Below, in pieces: positions 28,240-38,361 of a stretch of DNA of 64,000 nt. The position numbers and the translations under genes are program-made. The DNA lies in contig NZ_CP013417.1 in the NCBI RefSeq assembly GCF_001524445.2, forward strand, positions 558,001 through 622,000, written 5' to 3'. Numbering within the stretch: position 1 is the stretch's first letter; the number at the start of each line of letters is the position of its first letter. This stretch comes from Burkholderia savannae. Its GTDB lineage: Bacteria > Pseudomonadota > Gammaproteobacteria > Burkholderiales > Burkholderiaceae. The notes beneath the pieces were generated by a model, which saw only the letters and a program-made list of their open reading frames with translations, ran no database searches and had not been told where the DNA came from.

Positions 28240-29802
28240 TCAGTCGTTCGCGTCGGACTCGCCGCGCACGGCGCCTTCCGTGCCCTCGGCGCTTTCGTCC
28301 GTCCGGCGGCTGCGTCCGCCGCGGCGGCGCCGCTTGCGAGGCGACTTGTCGCGGCTGCCGCCCTGCGTGAGGAGAGCCTCGCGCGTCGCGGCGTCGCCGT
28401 CGATGAAATCAGTCCACCACTGTCCGACGGCGGGATCGAGCTCGCCGGATTCGCAGCGTAACAGGAGGAAATCATACCCCGCTCTGAATCGTTGGTGTTC
28501 GAGCAGCCGCAGCGCGCTGCGGCCGGAGCGCTTCTCGAGGCGCAACTGCAGCCCCCAGATCTCGCGCATGTCGGCCGAATAGCGCTTGTGGATCGCGAGC
28601 TTCTCGGTCTGCATGTCGATCACGTCGTCCATCGCGCGATTGATCGCGGGAACCGGATACTCGCCGTTTGCGGCGTACTGCTCGAAGCGCTGGCGCATGT
28701 CGTGCCAGAGGAGCGTCGCGAACAGGAAGCCGGGCGACACCGGCTTGCCCGCGCGCACGCGCGCGTCGGTGTTGTTCAGCGCGAGCGTGACGAACTTCTC
28801 GCCCTGCGGCTGTTCGAGCACGACGTCGAGGAGCGGCAGCAGCCCGTGGTGCAGCCCCTGCTTGCGCAACTGCTTCAGGCACGCGAGCGCGTGGCCCGAC
28901 AGCAGCAGCTTCAGCATCTCGTCGAAGAGGCGCGCGGCCGGCACGTTGTTGATCAGATCGGCGAGCTCCTTGATCGGCTCGCGCGTCTTTTCCTCGATGT
29001 CGAAGCCGAGCTTCGCCGCGAAGCGCACGACGCGCAGCATCCGCACCGGGTCCTCGCGGTAGCGCGTCGCCGGATCGCCGATCATCCGCAGCAGGCGCGC
29101 GCGCATGTCGGCCATCCCGTCGTGATAGTCGAGCACGGTCTGCGACGCGGGATCGTAGTACATCGCGTTGATCGTGAAGTCGCGGCGCGCCGCGTCCTCG
29201 TGCTGCTCGCCCCACACGTTGTCGCGCAGCACGCGGCCGCTCGCGTCGACCGCGTGCGTGCGGCGGTCGAGCTCGTCGCGCTTCAGGCGCTTCGCGGGCG
29301 CGGGGTCGGCGGGCTCCTGCGGCGCGTCGACGAGCGCGCGGAACGTCGACACCTCGATCAGCTCCTGCCCGAACTGCACGTGGACGATCTGGAAGCGCCG
29401 GCCGATCAGCCGCGCGCGGCGGAACAGGCGCTGGACCTCGGTCGGCGTCGCGTCGGTCGCGACGTCGAAATCCTTCGGCGCGATGCCGAGCAGCAGGTCG
29501 CGCACGGCGCCGCCGACGATGAACGCGCGAAAGCCCGCTTGCTGCAGCGTGTCGGTCACGCGGATCGCGTTTTTCGAGATGAGCGCGGGATCGATCGCGT
29601 GAACGCTCGCGGGCACGACGGTCGGCTCGCCGTTGCGGGCCTTCTTTGGCGCGCTACGCGCGGATTTCGCGCGGCTCGCGGCGGCGGGCGCGGCCGATGC
29701 GCCGCCAACGGCGGCTTCGCGCGGGGCGGCCGGGGCCTGCGGCGCGTCTTGCGCCTCGCGGGCGTCCTGCCCGAACAGCTTGCGGATGAGTTTCTTGATC
29801 AC
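28240..29802 (-). CDS. pcnB: Poly(A) polymerase I
   Basis: A 520-residue PcnB that adds 3' poly(A) tails to RNA and promotes decay. A basic, Ala-rich N-terminal extension of about 70 residues precedes the nucleotidyltransferase core. The core has AFIVGGAVRDLLLG and the catalytic DFDVATDATP, then RRDFTINAMYYDP and a DPVRMLRVVRFAAKLGF segment. The C-terminus is Arg/Lys-rich (SPRKRRRRGGRSRR). The start is taken as the GTG at 29802 because it overlaps the TGA of the upstream HAD gene by four bases (GTGA). tRNA nucleotidyltransferase is the nearest alternative, but length and tail favour PcnB. Confidence 0.92.
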   Translation of the reverse strand: MIKKLIRKLFGQDAREAQDAPQAPAAPREAAVGGASAAPAAASRAKSARSAPKKARNGEPTVVPASVHAIDPALISKNAIRVTDTLQQAGFRAFIVGGAVRDLLLGIAPKDFDVATDATPTEVQRLFRRARLIGRRFQIVHVQFGQELIEVSTFRALVDAPQEPADPAPAKRLKRDELDRRTHAVDASGRVLRDNVWGEQHEDAARRDFTINAMYYDPASQTVLDYHDGMADMRARLLRMIGDPATRYREDPVRMLRVVRFAAKLGFDIEEKTREPIKELADLINNVPAARLFDEMLKLLLSGHALACLKQLRKQGLHHGLLPLLDVVLEQPQGEKFVTLALNNTDARVRAGKPVSPGFLFATLLWHDMRQRFEQYAANGEYPVPAINRAMDDVIDMQTEKLAIHKRYSADMREIWGLQLRLEKRSGRSALRLLEHQRFRAGYDFLLLRCESGELDPAVGQWWTDFIDGDAATREALLTQGGSRDKSPRKRRRRGGRSRRTDESAEGTEGAVRGESDAND

Positions 29803-30485
29803 GACGGTTGGAAGAGGTCGAGGATGCGCCAGCCGTGTTCGCGTGCGTATGCGCGCAGCGTGTCGTCGGGATTGGTCGCGATCGGGTCGGTGACTTTTTC
29901 GAGGAGCGGAATGTCGTTGTGCGAATCGCTGTAGAAGTAGCTGCGATCGAAGTCTTCCCAGCGCTTGCCGAGCGACGCGAGCCACGCCTGCGTGCGCGTG
30001 ATCTTGCCTTCGCGGTAGCTCGGCGTGCCGCGCGGGCGGCCGGTGAACGCGGAGTCGGGACGGCCGTCGACGGTTTCCACTTCGCACGCGATCAGCGTGT
30101 CGACGCCGAACGCGGTCGCGATCGGGCGCGTGATGAATTCGTTCGTCGCGGTGACGATGCAGCAGAGGTCGCCCGCGTCCTGGTGCCGGCGCACGAGCTC
30201 GATCGCGGCGGGCAGCATCGCCGGCCGGATCACCTCGTGCATGTACTGGTCGTGCCATTGCGCGAGCTGCGCGCGCGAATACTTCGCGAGCGGCGTGAGC
30301 ATCGCGCTCAGGTACGCGTGGATGTCGAGCTTGCCGGCCTTGTAGTCGGCGTAGAAGCGGTCGTTCTGACGCGAGAAGCTGTCCGCGTCGACGATGCCGA
30401 GACGGACCATGAAGCGGCCCCACTCGTGGTCGCTGTCGGTCGGGATCAACGTGTGATCCAAGTCGAAAAGTGCCAAATTAGTCAT
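29799..30485 (-). CDS. HAD-superfamily (SerB-like, subfamily IB) phosphatase
   Basis: A 228-residue HAD hydrolase. The N-terminal LALFDLDHTLIPTDSDHEW holds the DxDxT nucleophile motif. IVTATNEFITRPIA is motif II, and the GKRWEDFDRSYFYSDSHNDIPLLE region holds motifs III and IV. The domain arrangement is that of subfamily IB (SerB, histidinol-phosphatase-like), so a small phosphorylated metabolite is the likely substrate. Which one is not known. It follows hda by 21 bases and overlaps pcnB by four. Confidence 0.88.
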   Translation of the reverse strand: MTNLALFDLDHTLIPTDSDHEWGRFMVRLGIVDADSFSRQNDRFYADYKAGKLDIHAYLSAMLTPLAKYSRAQLAQWHDQYMHEVIRPAMLPAAIELVRRHQDAGDLCCIVTATNEFITRPIATAFGVDTLIACEVETVDGRPDSAFTGRPRGTPSYREGKITRTQAWLASLGKRWEDFDRSYFYSDSHNDIPLLEKVTDPIATNPDDTLRAYAREHGWRILDLFQPS

Positions 30486-30506
30486 GGATGCGCATTTTAC
30501 TTGAAG

Positions 30507-31232
30507 CTACTTGAACCGGCCCGGGGCGGCCTCGTCGCGCTCCGGCGCGGCCAGCATCGCGCGCAGGAGCGGCAGCGTCACCGCCCGCTTTTGCTCGAGC
30601 GAGAAGCGGTCGAGCGCGTCGAGGAGCGCCATCAGGCTCGGCATGTCGCGGCGGAAATGGGTAAGGAGGTAGAACGGCACGTCGTCGGCGAGCGCGATCC
30701 CGCGCTCCTTCGCCGCGTGCTTGAGCACGGCCACCTTGCCTTCGTCGGTGAGCGGCGCGAGATGGAACACGAGCCCCCAGCCGAGGCGGGTGCGCAGGTC
30801 CTCGCGGACGTCGAGCGCGAGCGGCGCGGCGGGGCCGGCCGCGACGAGCGCCGTCATCGGATGCGCGCGCACTTCGTTGAACAGGTTGAAGAGCGCGATC
30901 TGCTGCGCATCGTTGAGCGCGTCGCAGTCGTCGACCGCGTAGAGCGACGCGCGCGGATCGAACACGAACGCGTCGAGCCCGCTTTGCGGGCTCACGTAGC
31001 GCGCGTGGCCGTACGTCGTGTCGTGCACGAGCGCCTGCAGCAGGTGACTGCGGCCGCTGCCCGCTTCGCCCCATACGTAGAACGTGCGGTCGGCCACGGG
31101 GCCGGCCGCGAGCGCGAGATCGAGCTCGCGCAGGCGCGTGACGAGCTCGGCGTTCGTGCCCGAGTAGAAATTGTCGAACGTCGCGGGCGGCGGGGTGCCG
31201 AGGTCGAGCGTCAGTTGACGGGATACAGTCAC
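30507..31232 (-). CDS. hda: DnaA regulatory inactivator Hda
   Basis: A 241-residue DnaA-AAA-domain protein without the DNA-binding domain. Hda with the DNA-loaded beta clamp stimulates ATP hydrolysis on DnaA and prevents re-initiation. The N-terminal SRQLTLDLGTP carries a clamp-binding-like QLTLDL. The P-loop YVWGEAGSGRSHLL is a variant, with Arg-Ser where GK(S/T) is usual. The start is a GTG at 31232, immediately before that clamp motif. It is the first gene of the hda-HAD-pcnB-folK-dNK-panB operon and diverges from purM. Confidence 0.9.
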   Translation of the reverse strand: MTVSRQLTLDLGTPPPATFDNFYSGTNAELVTRLRELDLALAAGPVADRTFYVWGEAGSGRSHLLQALVHDTTYGHARYVSPQSGLDAFVFDPRASLYAVDDCDALNDAQQIALFNLFNEVRAHPMTALVAAGPAAPLALDVREDLRTRLGWGLVFHLAPLTDEGKVAVLKHAAKERGIALADDVPFYLLTHFRRDMPSLMALLDALDRFSLEQKRAVTLPLLRAMLAAPERDEAAPGRFK

Positions 31233-31483
31233 GGTGCGAATCGGGTCCGGTGTTGCGTGCCCGAAGGGCGGCGGCGCGTGAACGGCATCGTCGGCGAGCG
31301 TCCGCGTCCGCGGCCGCTCGCGGCGGGCCGGCAGGCGGCGCGCCGCGAGCGGGTGGCCCGCCGTGCGGCGGCGCCCGCCAGGCGAGGGCGCGGCCGCTCG
31401 AGCGGCGAAAACGGTGACGAATGGAGCACGATGCGTTCCCTGATGAATCGATGCGGGGAATTCCGGCCGCCCGGCCGGCTTCG

Positions 31484-31502
31484 GGTAAAATCGCATTTTA
31501 CC
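31484..31502. promoter_or_regulatory. Inverted repeat in the hda-purM promoter region
   Basis: GGTAAAA-TCGCA-TTTTACC, a perfect 7-base inverted repeat with a 5-base centre, ends 19 bases before the purM ATG. It contains a TAAAAT -10-like hexamer. It could be an operator or only an overlap of promoter sequence. It does not match the E. coli PurR box. Confidence 0.45.
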
Positions 31503-31521
31503 GACCTTCTCGCATTCCCCC

Positions 31522-32577
31522 ATGAATCCTCCGAAATCCGCTCCTGACGCTCAAGGTCTGTCCTATCGCGACGCGGGCGTCGACATCGACGCGGGCGATG
31601 CGCTCGTCGACAAGATCAAGCCCTTTGCGAAGAAAACGCTGCGCGACGGCGTGCTCGGCGGCATCGGCGGGTTCGGCGCGCTGTTCGAAGTGCCGAAGAA
31701 GTATCGCGAACCGGTGCTCGTGTCGGGCACCGACGGCGTCGGCACGAAGCTCAAGCTCGCGTTTCATCTGAACAAACACGACACGGTCGGCCAGGATCTC
31801 GTCGCGATGAGCGTGAACGACATCCTCGTGCAGGGCGCCGAGCCGCTGTTCTTCCTCGACTATTTCGCGTGCGGCAAGCTCGACGTCGACACGGCCGCGA
31901 CCGTCGTCAAGGGCATCGCGCAGGGCTGCGAGCTGTCGGGCTGCGCGCTGATCGGCGGCGAGACGGCGGAGATGCCGGGCATGTATCCGGACGGCGAATA
32001 CGATCTGGCGGGCTTCGCGGTCGGCGCGGTCGAGAAGAGCAAGATCATCGACGGCAGCACGATCGCCGAGGGCGACGCGGTGCTGGGCCTCGCGTCGAGC
32101 GGCATCCATTCGAACGGCTTCTCGCTCGTGCGCAAGATCATCGAACGCGCGAATCCGGACCTGTCGGCCGATTTCCACGGCCGCTCGCTCGCCGACGCGC
32201 TGATGGCGCCGACCCGCATCTACGTGAAGCCGCTCCTCGCGCTGATGGAGAAGATCGCGGTGAAGGGCATGGCGCACATCACGGGCGGCGGCCTCGTCGA
32301 GAACATTCCGCGCGTGCTGCGCGACGGCCTCACCGCCGAACTCGACCAGCGTACGTGGCCGCTGCCGCCGCTGTTCCAGTGGCTGCAGCAGCACGGCGGC
32401 GTCGCCGACGCGGAAATGCACCGCGTGTTCAACTGCGGGATCGGGATGGCCGTGATCGTATCGGCCGCCGATGCGGATGAAGCGCTCCGCCAGCTGACCG
32501 ACGCCGGCGAGCAGGTGTGGAAGATCGGCGCCGTGCGCGCGAGCCGCGAGGGCGAGGCGCAGACGGTCGTGGTCTGA
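31522..32577 (+). CDS. purM: Phosphoribosylformylglycinamidine cyclo-ligase (AIR synthase)
   Basis: A 351-residue PurM (usual 345-350), the ATP-dependent ring closure forming aminoimidazole ribonucleotide in purine synthesis. Visible are [26 protein letters not shown], the conserved [28 protein letters not shown] and the C-terminal [12 protein letters not shown]. It is divergent from hda and followed by a strong terminator, so it is probably a single-gene unit. Confidence 0.96.
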   Translation: MNPPKSAPDAQGLSYRDAGVDIDAGDALVDKIKPFAKKTLRDGVLGGIGGFGALFEVPKKYREPVLVSGTDGVGTKLKLAFHLNKHDTVGQDLVAMSVNDILVQGAEPLFFLDYFACGKLDVDTAATVVKGIAQGCELSGCALIGGETAEMPGMYPDGEYDLAGFAVGAVEKSKIIDGSTIAEGDAVLGLASSGIHSNGFSLVRKIIERANPDLSADFHGRSLADALMAPTRIYVKPLLALMEKIAVKGMAHITGGGLVENIPRVLRDGLTAELDQRTWPLPPLFQWLQQHGGVADAEMHRVFNCGIGMAVIVSAADADEALRQLTDAGEQVWKIGAVRASREGEAQTVVV

Positions 32578-32605
32578 CGCGCCGCGCCGTCGGGATGTTC
32601 ATCGA

Positions 32606-32639
32606 AAGCCGCCCGGAGCCGATCCGGGCGGCTTTTTTT
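32606..32639 (+). terminator. Intrinsic terminator of purM
   Basis: A 12-base perfect stem (AAGCCGCCCGGA at 32606-32617 with 32623-32634), a 5-base loop and a run of T follow 29 bases after the purM stop. Confidence 0.93.
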
Positions 32640-32806
32640 CTGGGCCGCGCGCTGCGCCGATGACGGCCGCGCATGGGGCCGGAGCAAGTGCCGAAGCGCC
32701 AGCAGCTTTGCACGGGTCGGGATTAGGCGCTGATGCGCCGAGTTTCGTCGACGTCCGCCCGGCATGAGCGCTGAAGCGCCACCTGTGGTCGATAGGAGGA
32801 ACGACG

Positions 32807-33199
32807 ATGACCGACGACGAACACGCGATTCGCGAACTGATCGAAACCTGGTTCGTCGCGAGCCGGCGCGGCGATCTGACGACGGTGCTCGATCTGATCG
32901 CCGACGACGCGATCTTCATGGTGCCCGGCCGGCCGCCGTTCGACAAGGCGGCGTTCGCCGCCGCGTCGCGGGACGCGAATGCGGTGAGCCCGCCGCCGCG
33001 GATCGACGGCCGCTACCGGATCGACGAATTGCGCGTGCTGGGCGACTGGGCGTACCTGCGCAACTTCCTCGAAATCGACGTGACGCCGCCGGGCGGCGAC
33101 ACCATGCGCCGCTGCGGCCATACGCTGACGATCCTGCGCAAATCGGACGGCCGCTGGCGGCTCGTGCGCGACGCGAATCTGCTCGCGTCGCCCGCCTGA
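32807..33199 (+). CDS. SnoaL/NTF2-like domain protein (SgcJ/EcaC-type)
   Basis: A 130-residue single-domain protein starting at an ATG with a strong AGGAGG eight bases upstream. The pattern DDEHAIRELIETWFVASRRGD, then LIADDAIFMVPGRPP and WRLVRDANLL is typical of the SgcJ/EcaC/DUF4440 branch of the NTF2 fold. Members are small ligand-binding or isomerase-like proteins with no general function. It stands alone between purM and the convergent miaA. Confidence 0.82.
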   Translation: MTDDEHAIRELIETWFVASRRGDLTTVLDLIADDAIFMVPGRPPFDKAAFAAASRDANAVSPPPRIDGRYRIDELRVLGDWAYLRNFLEIDVTPPGGDTMRRCGHTLTILRKSDGRWRLVRDANLLASPA

Positions 33200-33226
33200 C
33201 GGGCGGGGCGGGCGGCGTGCAGCCCG

Positions 33227-34201
33227 TCAGGCCGGCGCGCGGCCGTCGAGCACCCGCTCGAGCGCGTCGACCGCGCGCGCGGTCGCGTCCGTGGCGCAGC
33301 AATCGACGACGACCCGCTCCGGCATCGCGCGCAGCCATGTCAACTGCCGCTTGCAGAGCTGCCGGGTCGCGAAGATGCCCTTGTCGCGCATCGTCCGGTA
33401 GTCGGTCACGCCGTCCAGATACTCCCACGCCTGCCGGTAGCCGACGCAGCGCATCGACGGCAGGCCGAGATGCAGATCCTCGCGCCGGCGCAGGCGCTCG
33501 ACTTCGTCGATGAAGCCCGCCTCCAGCATCGCGTCGAAGCGCGCGGCGATGCGCGCGTGCAGCACCGCGCGGTCCGACGGCTCGAGCGCGACGGGCACGA
33601 ACCGCAGGCCCGCCGCCGCGTCGTCGTCGCGCGGCGGCGCGGCGAGGAGCGCGGACATCGGCCGCCCCGTCAGCCGATACACCTCGAGCGCGCGCTGAAT
33701 GCGCTGCGAATCGTTTGGCGCGAGCCGCGCGGCCGTCGCCGGATCGACGCTCGCCAGGCGCGCGTGCAGCGCGGGCCATCCGTCGCGCGCGGCTTCGGCG
33801 TCGAGCGTCGCGCGCACCTCCGGGTCGGCCGCCGGCAGGTCGTTCAGGCCCTGCGTCAGCGCCTTGTAGTAGAGCATCGTGCCGCCCGCGAGGAGCGGCG
33901 TGCGGCCGCGCGCGGCGATTTCGGCGACGACGCGCAGCGCGTCTGCGCGGAATTCGGCGGCCGAGTAAGCGTCGGCCGGATCGACGATGTCGATCAGATG
34001 ATGCGGCACGGCCGCGCGCTCGTCGCGCGTCGGCTTCGCGGTGCCGATGTCCATTCCGCGGTAGACGAGCGCCGAATCGACGCTGACGATCTCGATCGGC
34101 CGGCGCGCGGCGAGCGCGAGCGCGGCGGCCGTCTTGCCGGACGCGGTCGGGCCGAGCAGGCACGCGACCGTCCGCGCGGGTGCTGCGGTGCGTTCGCTCA
34201 T
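33227..34201 (-). CDS. miaA: tRNA dimethylallyltransferase
   Basis: A 324-residue MiaA that prenylates A37 of tRNAs reading codons that begin with U. P-loop [15 protein letters not shown] is near the N-terminus. [18 protein letters not shown] and HHLIDIVDP follow, then [10 protein letters not shown] and [13 protein letters not shown]. The ATG at 34201 overlaps the mutL stop by four bases (ATGA), so the two are translationally coupled. A longer frame upstream would run into mutL and is rejected. Confidence 0.95.
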   Translation of the reverse strand: MSERTAAPARTVACLLGPTASGKTAAALALAARRPIEIVSVDSALVYRGMDIGTAKPTRDERAAVPHHLIDIVDPADAYSAAEFRADALRVVAEIAARGRTPLLAGGTMLYYKALTQGLNDLPAADPEVRATLDAEAARDGWPALHARLASVDPATAARLAPNDSQRIQRALEVYRLTGRPMSALLAAPPRDDDAAAGLRFVPVALEPSDRAVLHARIAARFDAMLEAGFIDEVERLRRREDLHLGLPSMRCVGYRQAWEYLDGVTDYRTMRDKGIFATRQLCKRQLTWLRAMPERVVVDCCATDATARAVDALERVLDGRAPA

Positions 34202-36237
34202 TGGCCGCGCATGAAGAGCCGGTCGAGATCGCCGAGCGTCAATTGATACCAGGTCGGCCGGCCGTGGTTGCATTGGTCCGCGCGCTCAGTCGCCTCCATC
34301 TGGCGCAGCAGCGCGTTCATCTCGTCGAGCGTGAGCCGCCGGTTCGCGCGCACCGCGTGATGGCACGCGAGCGTGCCGAGCAGTTCGTGCTGGCGCTCGG
34401 TCAGCACCCGCGAGCCGCCGAATGCGTGCAGATCCGCGAGCACCGCGCGCGCGAGCGCCTGCAGGTCGGCATCCTTCAGGAGCGCGGGCACCGCGCGGAT
34501 CGCGAGCGTCGTCGGCGACAGCACCGCGAGATCGAAGCCGAGCGCGTCGAGCGTCTCGCGCTCTTCCTCGGCCGTGCCGATCTCGACGGGCGTCGCGCTC
34601 ATCGACACAGGAATCAGCAGCGTCTGCACGGCCACCGTGCGGTCGGCGAGCGCGCGTTTGAACTGCTCGTACAGAATCCGCTCGTGCGCGGCGTGCATGT
34701 CGACGATCACGAGGCCGCGCGCGTTCTGCGCGAGCACGTAGATGCCGTGGATCTGGCCGACCGCGAAGCCGAGCGGCTGCTCGTCGTGCATCGGGAGGGC
34801 GGACGCATCCGCCGCCGAGAACGCGGGCGACGCGGCGCCGCCCGGCATGGTCGCGAAGCGGTGAGCGCTCGGCGTATCCGCTGCATCCGTCGCGTCGCGT
34901 GCCTCGAGCCCGTCGCCCGTCGTTCCGTGCGGCGTGCCCGCGTCTTTCCGGCCGAAAAGCGCGTCGTACAGCGCGAGCGGTTGCGCGACGGGCAGCGTGC
35001 CTTGCGTCATCCGCGATTGCCGCAGCCATGTGTTGCCGGGCGCCGGCTGGCCGGCGCCGGCGTCCGCGCCGGCCGCGAGGCCCGGGCGGACGAACGACGC
35101 GCCCGGCGCGGCGAACGATTCGGTCGACGCCGGCTCGACCGGCGAAAGATGCGCGGCGTGGCCGCCCGCGGTCGTTTCCGGCGATGCGCCCGCATGCCGC
35201 GCGAGCGCGCGCTGCACCGCATGGAACACGAACTGGTGGATCGAGCGCGAATCGCGGAAGCGCACCTCGATCTTCGACGGATGGACGTTCACGTCGACGG
35301 CTTCCGGCGGCAGGTCGAGGAACAGCACGTACGACGGATAGCGGTCGCCGTGCAGCACGTCCTCGTACGCGGCGCGCGCCGCATGCGTGAGCAGCTTGTC
35401 GCGCACGAAGCGGCCGTTGACGAAGAAGTATTGCTGGTCCGCGCGGCCGCGGCTCGCGGTGGGCAGCCCCGCGCAGCCGTAGACGGCAAGCGGCCCGGCG
35501 CGCTCGTCGAGCGGCAGGTGCGCGCTCGAGAAGCCTTCGCCGAGAATCTTCGCCACGCGCGCCGCCGGCTCGCTCGCGTTCCAGTGCTCGACCGCGCGGC
35601 CGTTGTGCAGCACCGAGATCGCGACGTCCGGCCGCGCGAGCGCCGCGCGGCGGATCATCTCGAGGCAATGGCCGAATTCGGTCTGCTCGCTCTTCAGGAA
35701 TTTGCGGCGCGCGGGCGTGCTGAAGTACAGCTCGCGCACTTCGATCGTCGTGCCGCGCGTGCCGGCCGCGGGCGCGAGCACGCCCGTCTGCGCGTCGATG
35801 CGCGTCGCGTGCGCGGCCTCCTCGGTGCGGCTCGTGATGAACATTTCGGCGACCGATGCGATCGACGCGAGCGCCTCGCCGCGGAACCCGAGCGTCGCGA
35901 CCGCCTCGAGCTCGGCGAGCGAGCGGATCTTGCTCGTCGCGTGGCGCATCAGCGCGAGCGGCAGCTCGTCGGCGGGAATCCCGCAGCCGTCGTCGGTGAT
36001 CGAGATGCGCTTGACGCCGCCTTCGTCGAGCATGATGCGCAGCGTGCTCGCGCCCGCGTCGAGCGCGTTTTCGACGAGCTCCTTGACGACGGACGCGGGC
36101 CGCTCGACCACTTCGCCCGCCGCGATCTGGCTGATCAGCTGATCGGGCAGCGGCTGGATCGCGCGCAGTTGGCGCGGCGCGGACGGGGAGGCGCCGTCGG
36201 GCGTCGCGCCCACGGCGGAATCGGTGAATTCGGACAT
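34198..36237 (-). CDS. mutL: DNA mismatch repair protein MutL
   Basis: A 679-residue MutL. The GHKL ATPase signatures are complete: [35 protein letters not shown] and [16 protein letters not shown], then the [13 protein letters not shown] transducer segment. A Pro/Ala-rich linker precedes the C-terminal dimerisation domain. In the C-terminal domain I do not see the DQHAxxExxxxE endonuclease motif. Instead it reads [15 protein letters not shown], and the core [12 protein letters not shown] does match that pattern in variant form, so endonuclease activity is undecided. The start is the ATG at 36237 ([10 protein letters not shown]). It is the first gene of mutL-miaA. Confidence 0.94.
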   Translation of the reverse strand: MSEFTDSAVGATPDGASPSAPRQLRAIQPLPDQLISQIAAGEVVERPASVVKELVENALDAGASTLRIMLDEGGVKRISITDDGCGIPADELPLALMRHATSKIRSLAELEAVATLGFRGEALASIASVAEMFITSRTEEAAHATRIDAQTGVLAPAAGTRGTTIEVRELYFSTPARRKFLKSEQTEFGHCLEMIRRAALARPDVAISVLHNGRAVEHWNASEPAARVAKILGEGFSSAHLPLDERAGPLAVYGCAGLPTASRGRADQQYFFVNGRFVRDKLLTHAARAAYEDVLHGDRYPSYVLFLDLPPEAVDVNVHPSKIEVRFRDSRSIHQFVFHAVQRALARHAGASPETTAGGHAAHLSPVEPASTESFAAPGASFVRPGLAAGADAGAGQPAPGNTWLRQSRMTQGTLPVAQPLALYDALFGRKDAGTPHGTTGDGLEARDATDAADTPSAHRFATMPGGAASPAFSAADASALPMHDEQPLGFAVGQIHGIYVLAQNARGLVIVDMHAAHERILYEQFKRALADRTVAVQTLLIPVSMSATPVEIGTAEEERETLDALGFDLAVLSPTTLAIRAVPALLKDADLQALARAVLADLHAFGGSRVLTERQHELLGTLACHHAVRANRRLTLDEMNALLRQMEATERADQCNHGRPTWYQLTLGDLDRLFMRGQ

Positions 36238-36431
36238 GGCGGAATTATAGCGAGCCTGTGCCGGGCGTCGCCCGCCGCGCTCGGTGCGCGACGTCGCTCG
36301 CCGACCAAATTTCACGGTCGCTTAAGGCACTTTCGGTATCATGACAGCATGGATTTTTCGCATCCGGCCCTGCTTCTGGCCTTTTTGCGGCCGGCGCGCG
36401 CTCACTTCGTCACCGACACAAGGAAACGCAT

Positions 36432-37112
36432 TTGGAAACGCTGCTTCATTTCGTCAGCCTCGTCTTGCACATCGATGCATTTCTCGGCGATTTCATCCGG
36501 CAGTATGGCGCCTGGGTCTATCTGGTGCTGTTCCTGATCGTTTTCTGCGAAACCGGGCTCGTGGTCTTCCCGTTCCTGCCGGGCGATTCGCTGCTCTTCA
36601 TCGCGGGCGCGTTCGCGGCGACGGGCGAAATGACGCTCGCGGGGCTCATCGTGCTGCTGCTCGTCGCGGCGGTCGGCGGCAATACGGTCAACTATCTGAT
36701 CGGCCGCGCGATCGGGCCGAGAGTCTTCAACACGCACATTCCGGGGCTCGAGCGCTTCCTCGATCGCGCCGCGCTGCAAAAGACTCACAACTTCTACGAG
36801 CGGCACGGCGGCAAGACGCTCGTGCTCGCGCGTTTCATCCCGGTCGTGCGCACGTTCGCGCCGTTCGTCGCGGGCGCATCGGCGATGAGCTTCGCGCGCT
36901 TTCAGCTGTTCAACGTGATCGGCGCGCTGATCTGGGTGCTGCTGCTCGTGTTCCTCGGCTACTTCTTCGGCAACATTCCGTTCATTCGCCATTACCTGAA
37001 CGTGATCGTGCTCGTCGGGATCGGCGCGGCGGTGATTCCCGTCGCGATCGGCGCGCTGTGGAAGCTGCTGCGCCGCAAGTCGGACGGGCAGAAGACGCAG
37101 GGGAGCCGCTGA
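36432..37112 (+). CDS. DedA-family membrane protein
   Basis: A 226-residue DedA/SNARE-associated (VTT) family protein of the inner membrane. The start is a TTG at 36432 with AGGAAA about eight bases upstream. There are several hydrophobic segments (about 28-46, 52-75, 150-172, 185-205). The family motif around FPFLPGDSLLFIAGA and the later LARFIPVVRTFAPFVAGAS, with its conserved Arg residues, are present. DedA proteins act as lipid (undecaprenyl phosphate/phospholipid) transporters and affect envelope stress and cationic-peptide resistance. It diverges from mutL and is followed by a terminator. Confidence 0.92.
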   Translation: METLLHFVSLVLHIDAFLGDFIRQYGAWVYLVLFLIVFCETGLVVFPFLPGDSLLFIAGAFAATGEMTLAGLIVLLLVAAVGGNTVNYLIGRAIGPRVFNTHIPGLERFLDRAALQKTHNFYERHGGKTLVLARFIPVVRTFAPFVAGASAMSFARFQLFNVIGALIWVLLLVFLGYFFGNIPFIRHYLNVIVLVGIGAAVIPVAIGALWKLLRRKSDGQKTQGSR

Positions 37113-37422
37113 GCGGCGAGAGGCGGGAGCCGCCGCGACGCGTGCGGCCTGCGACGCGCGCGGCACGGTGCGCAGGATTGCACGGCGTGGCATGAGCCAC
37201 GCCGTTTTTCATGGTGCGTCGTGCGGCGTGATTCGGCTCGACGCGTGAACGGCCTGTCGCCGCATGGCAAGCTGGAACGGAAACGATCGCCGAATGCGAC
37301 GCCGCCCGCTTCGAAGAGGGGGGCGACGATGGAAGGGCCAAGCGGGGCGGCCTGCGCGGTGCGCACCGCGCGAGCATGTCGTCGCGACGGTGCGATTGCG
37401 CGGCGCGCGCCGCGCGACGGCG
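37113..37422. other. Spacer between convergent dedA and mscS genes
   Basis: About 310 bases. The terminator at 37182-37209 is the only element recognised. No gene is supported. Confidence 0.6.
37182..37209 (+). terminator. Intrinsic terminator after the dedA-family gene
   Basis: ACGGCGTGGC pairs with GCCACGCCGT across a 4-base ATGA loop (37182-37205), followed by TTTT. Confidence 0.9.
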
Positions 37423-38250
37423 TCAGGACTTGACGGCATCCGCGGTCGTCCGATGCGCGATCGGGGTTTCCGGCGTCGGATAGCCGGCTTCGCGGAACGT
37501 GTCGAGGATCGCGCGATTGGTGTCGCAGTACACCTGCCAGTAGTTCCCGGGTTGCGTCGACGGCCGCACGAACAGGAGCGGGCCTTCCGGCGTGAACGAC
37601 AGCACGCCGACGTCGGGCGCCGGATGCTTGACGACGTTCGGGATCAGCTCGAGCGCCGCCTTCAGGCGCCGGATCGCATCGGACGCGTCGACGCCGTTCG
37701 CGATCTTCGCCGTCAGATCGACGCGACGCGTCGGCGTCGCGCTGTAGTTCGCGATGTTGTCGGAGAAGATCTTGTTGTTGCCGACGAGCGTGACGACGTT
37801 GTCTCCCGTGACGATCGTCGTGCCGAAGAGGCCGAGCTCCTTGACGGTGCCCGTCACGCCGCCCGCCGAGATCACGTCGCCGACCTTGAACGGGCGCAGC
37901 ACCTGCATGAACACGCCGGCCGCGAAGTGCGCGAGCAGGCCGCCCCACGCGGTGCCGACCGCGAGGCCGAGGCCCGCGAGCAGCGCGGCGAACGAAGTGG
38001 TTTGCACTCCGAACACTTGCAGGATCGCGAGGATTAGGAGCACCGTGAGCAGCACGCTGACGACGGACTCCAGATAGTGCGACAGCGTCGTGTCGACTTT
38101 TCCGCTTCTGCGGATGATCTTGCCCATCAGGTTCGTGACGATCCGGATCGCCCAGCGTCCGATGATCCAGAGCGCGATCGATGCGATGACTTGCAGGCCG
38201 AAATCGATGCCGCGAGTGACGATGAAGGTTTGCACGGAGGCGAGATCCAC
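37423..38250 (-). CDS. mscS: Small-conductance mechanosensitive channel (MscS family)
   Basis: A 275-residue MscS-size channel (E. coli 286) that releases solutes on hypo-osmotic shock. Three membrane helices are visible: near residues 15-32, 55-75, and the pore helix FAALLAGLGLAVGTAWGGLLAHFAAG with Gly/Ala packing. The beta domain follows (PFKVGDVISAGGVTGTVKELGL, then NNKIFSDNIANYS). I chose the GTG at 38250 because GGAG lies about nine bases upstream. An upstream GTG at 38295 would add 15 residues but has no ribosome site. Confidence 0.9.
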   Translation of the reverse strand: MDLASVQTFIVTRGIDFGLQVIASIALWIIGRWAIRIVTNLMGKIIRRSGKVDTTLSHYLESVVSVLLTVLLILAILQVFGVQTTSFAALLAGLGLAVGTAWGGLLAHFAAGVFMQVLRPFKVGDVISAGGVTGTVKELGLFGTTIVTGDNVVTLVGNNKIFSDNIANYSATPTRRVDLTAKIANGVDASDAIRRLKAALELIPNVVKHPAPDVGVLSFTPEGPLLFVRPSTQPGNYWQVYCDTNRAILDTFREAGYPTPETPIAHRTTADAVKS

Positions 38251-38361
38251 GAAGAGGTCTCCAAATGAATTGAACGGAGGCGGCCGTGAAGCCACGCGAA
38301 AAGGGGCTTTTTTATAACCGACTCGCGGCGATGGGGCAACCTTCGCCGCGCGACCGGTGCG

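Noticed and set aside
37423..38295. Longer mscS start at the GTG at 38295
   Set aside because: It has no ribosome site and adds spacer-like Pro/Arg residues. The GTG at 38250 has GGAG at a good distance.
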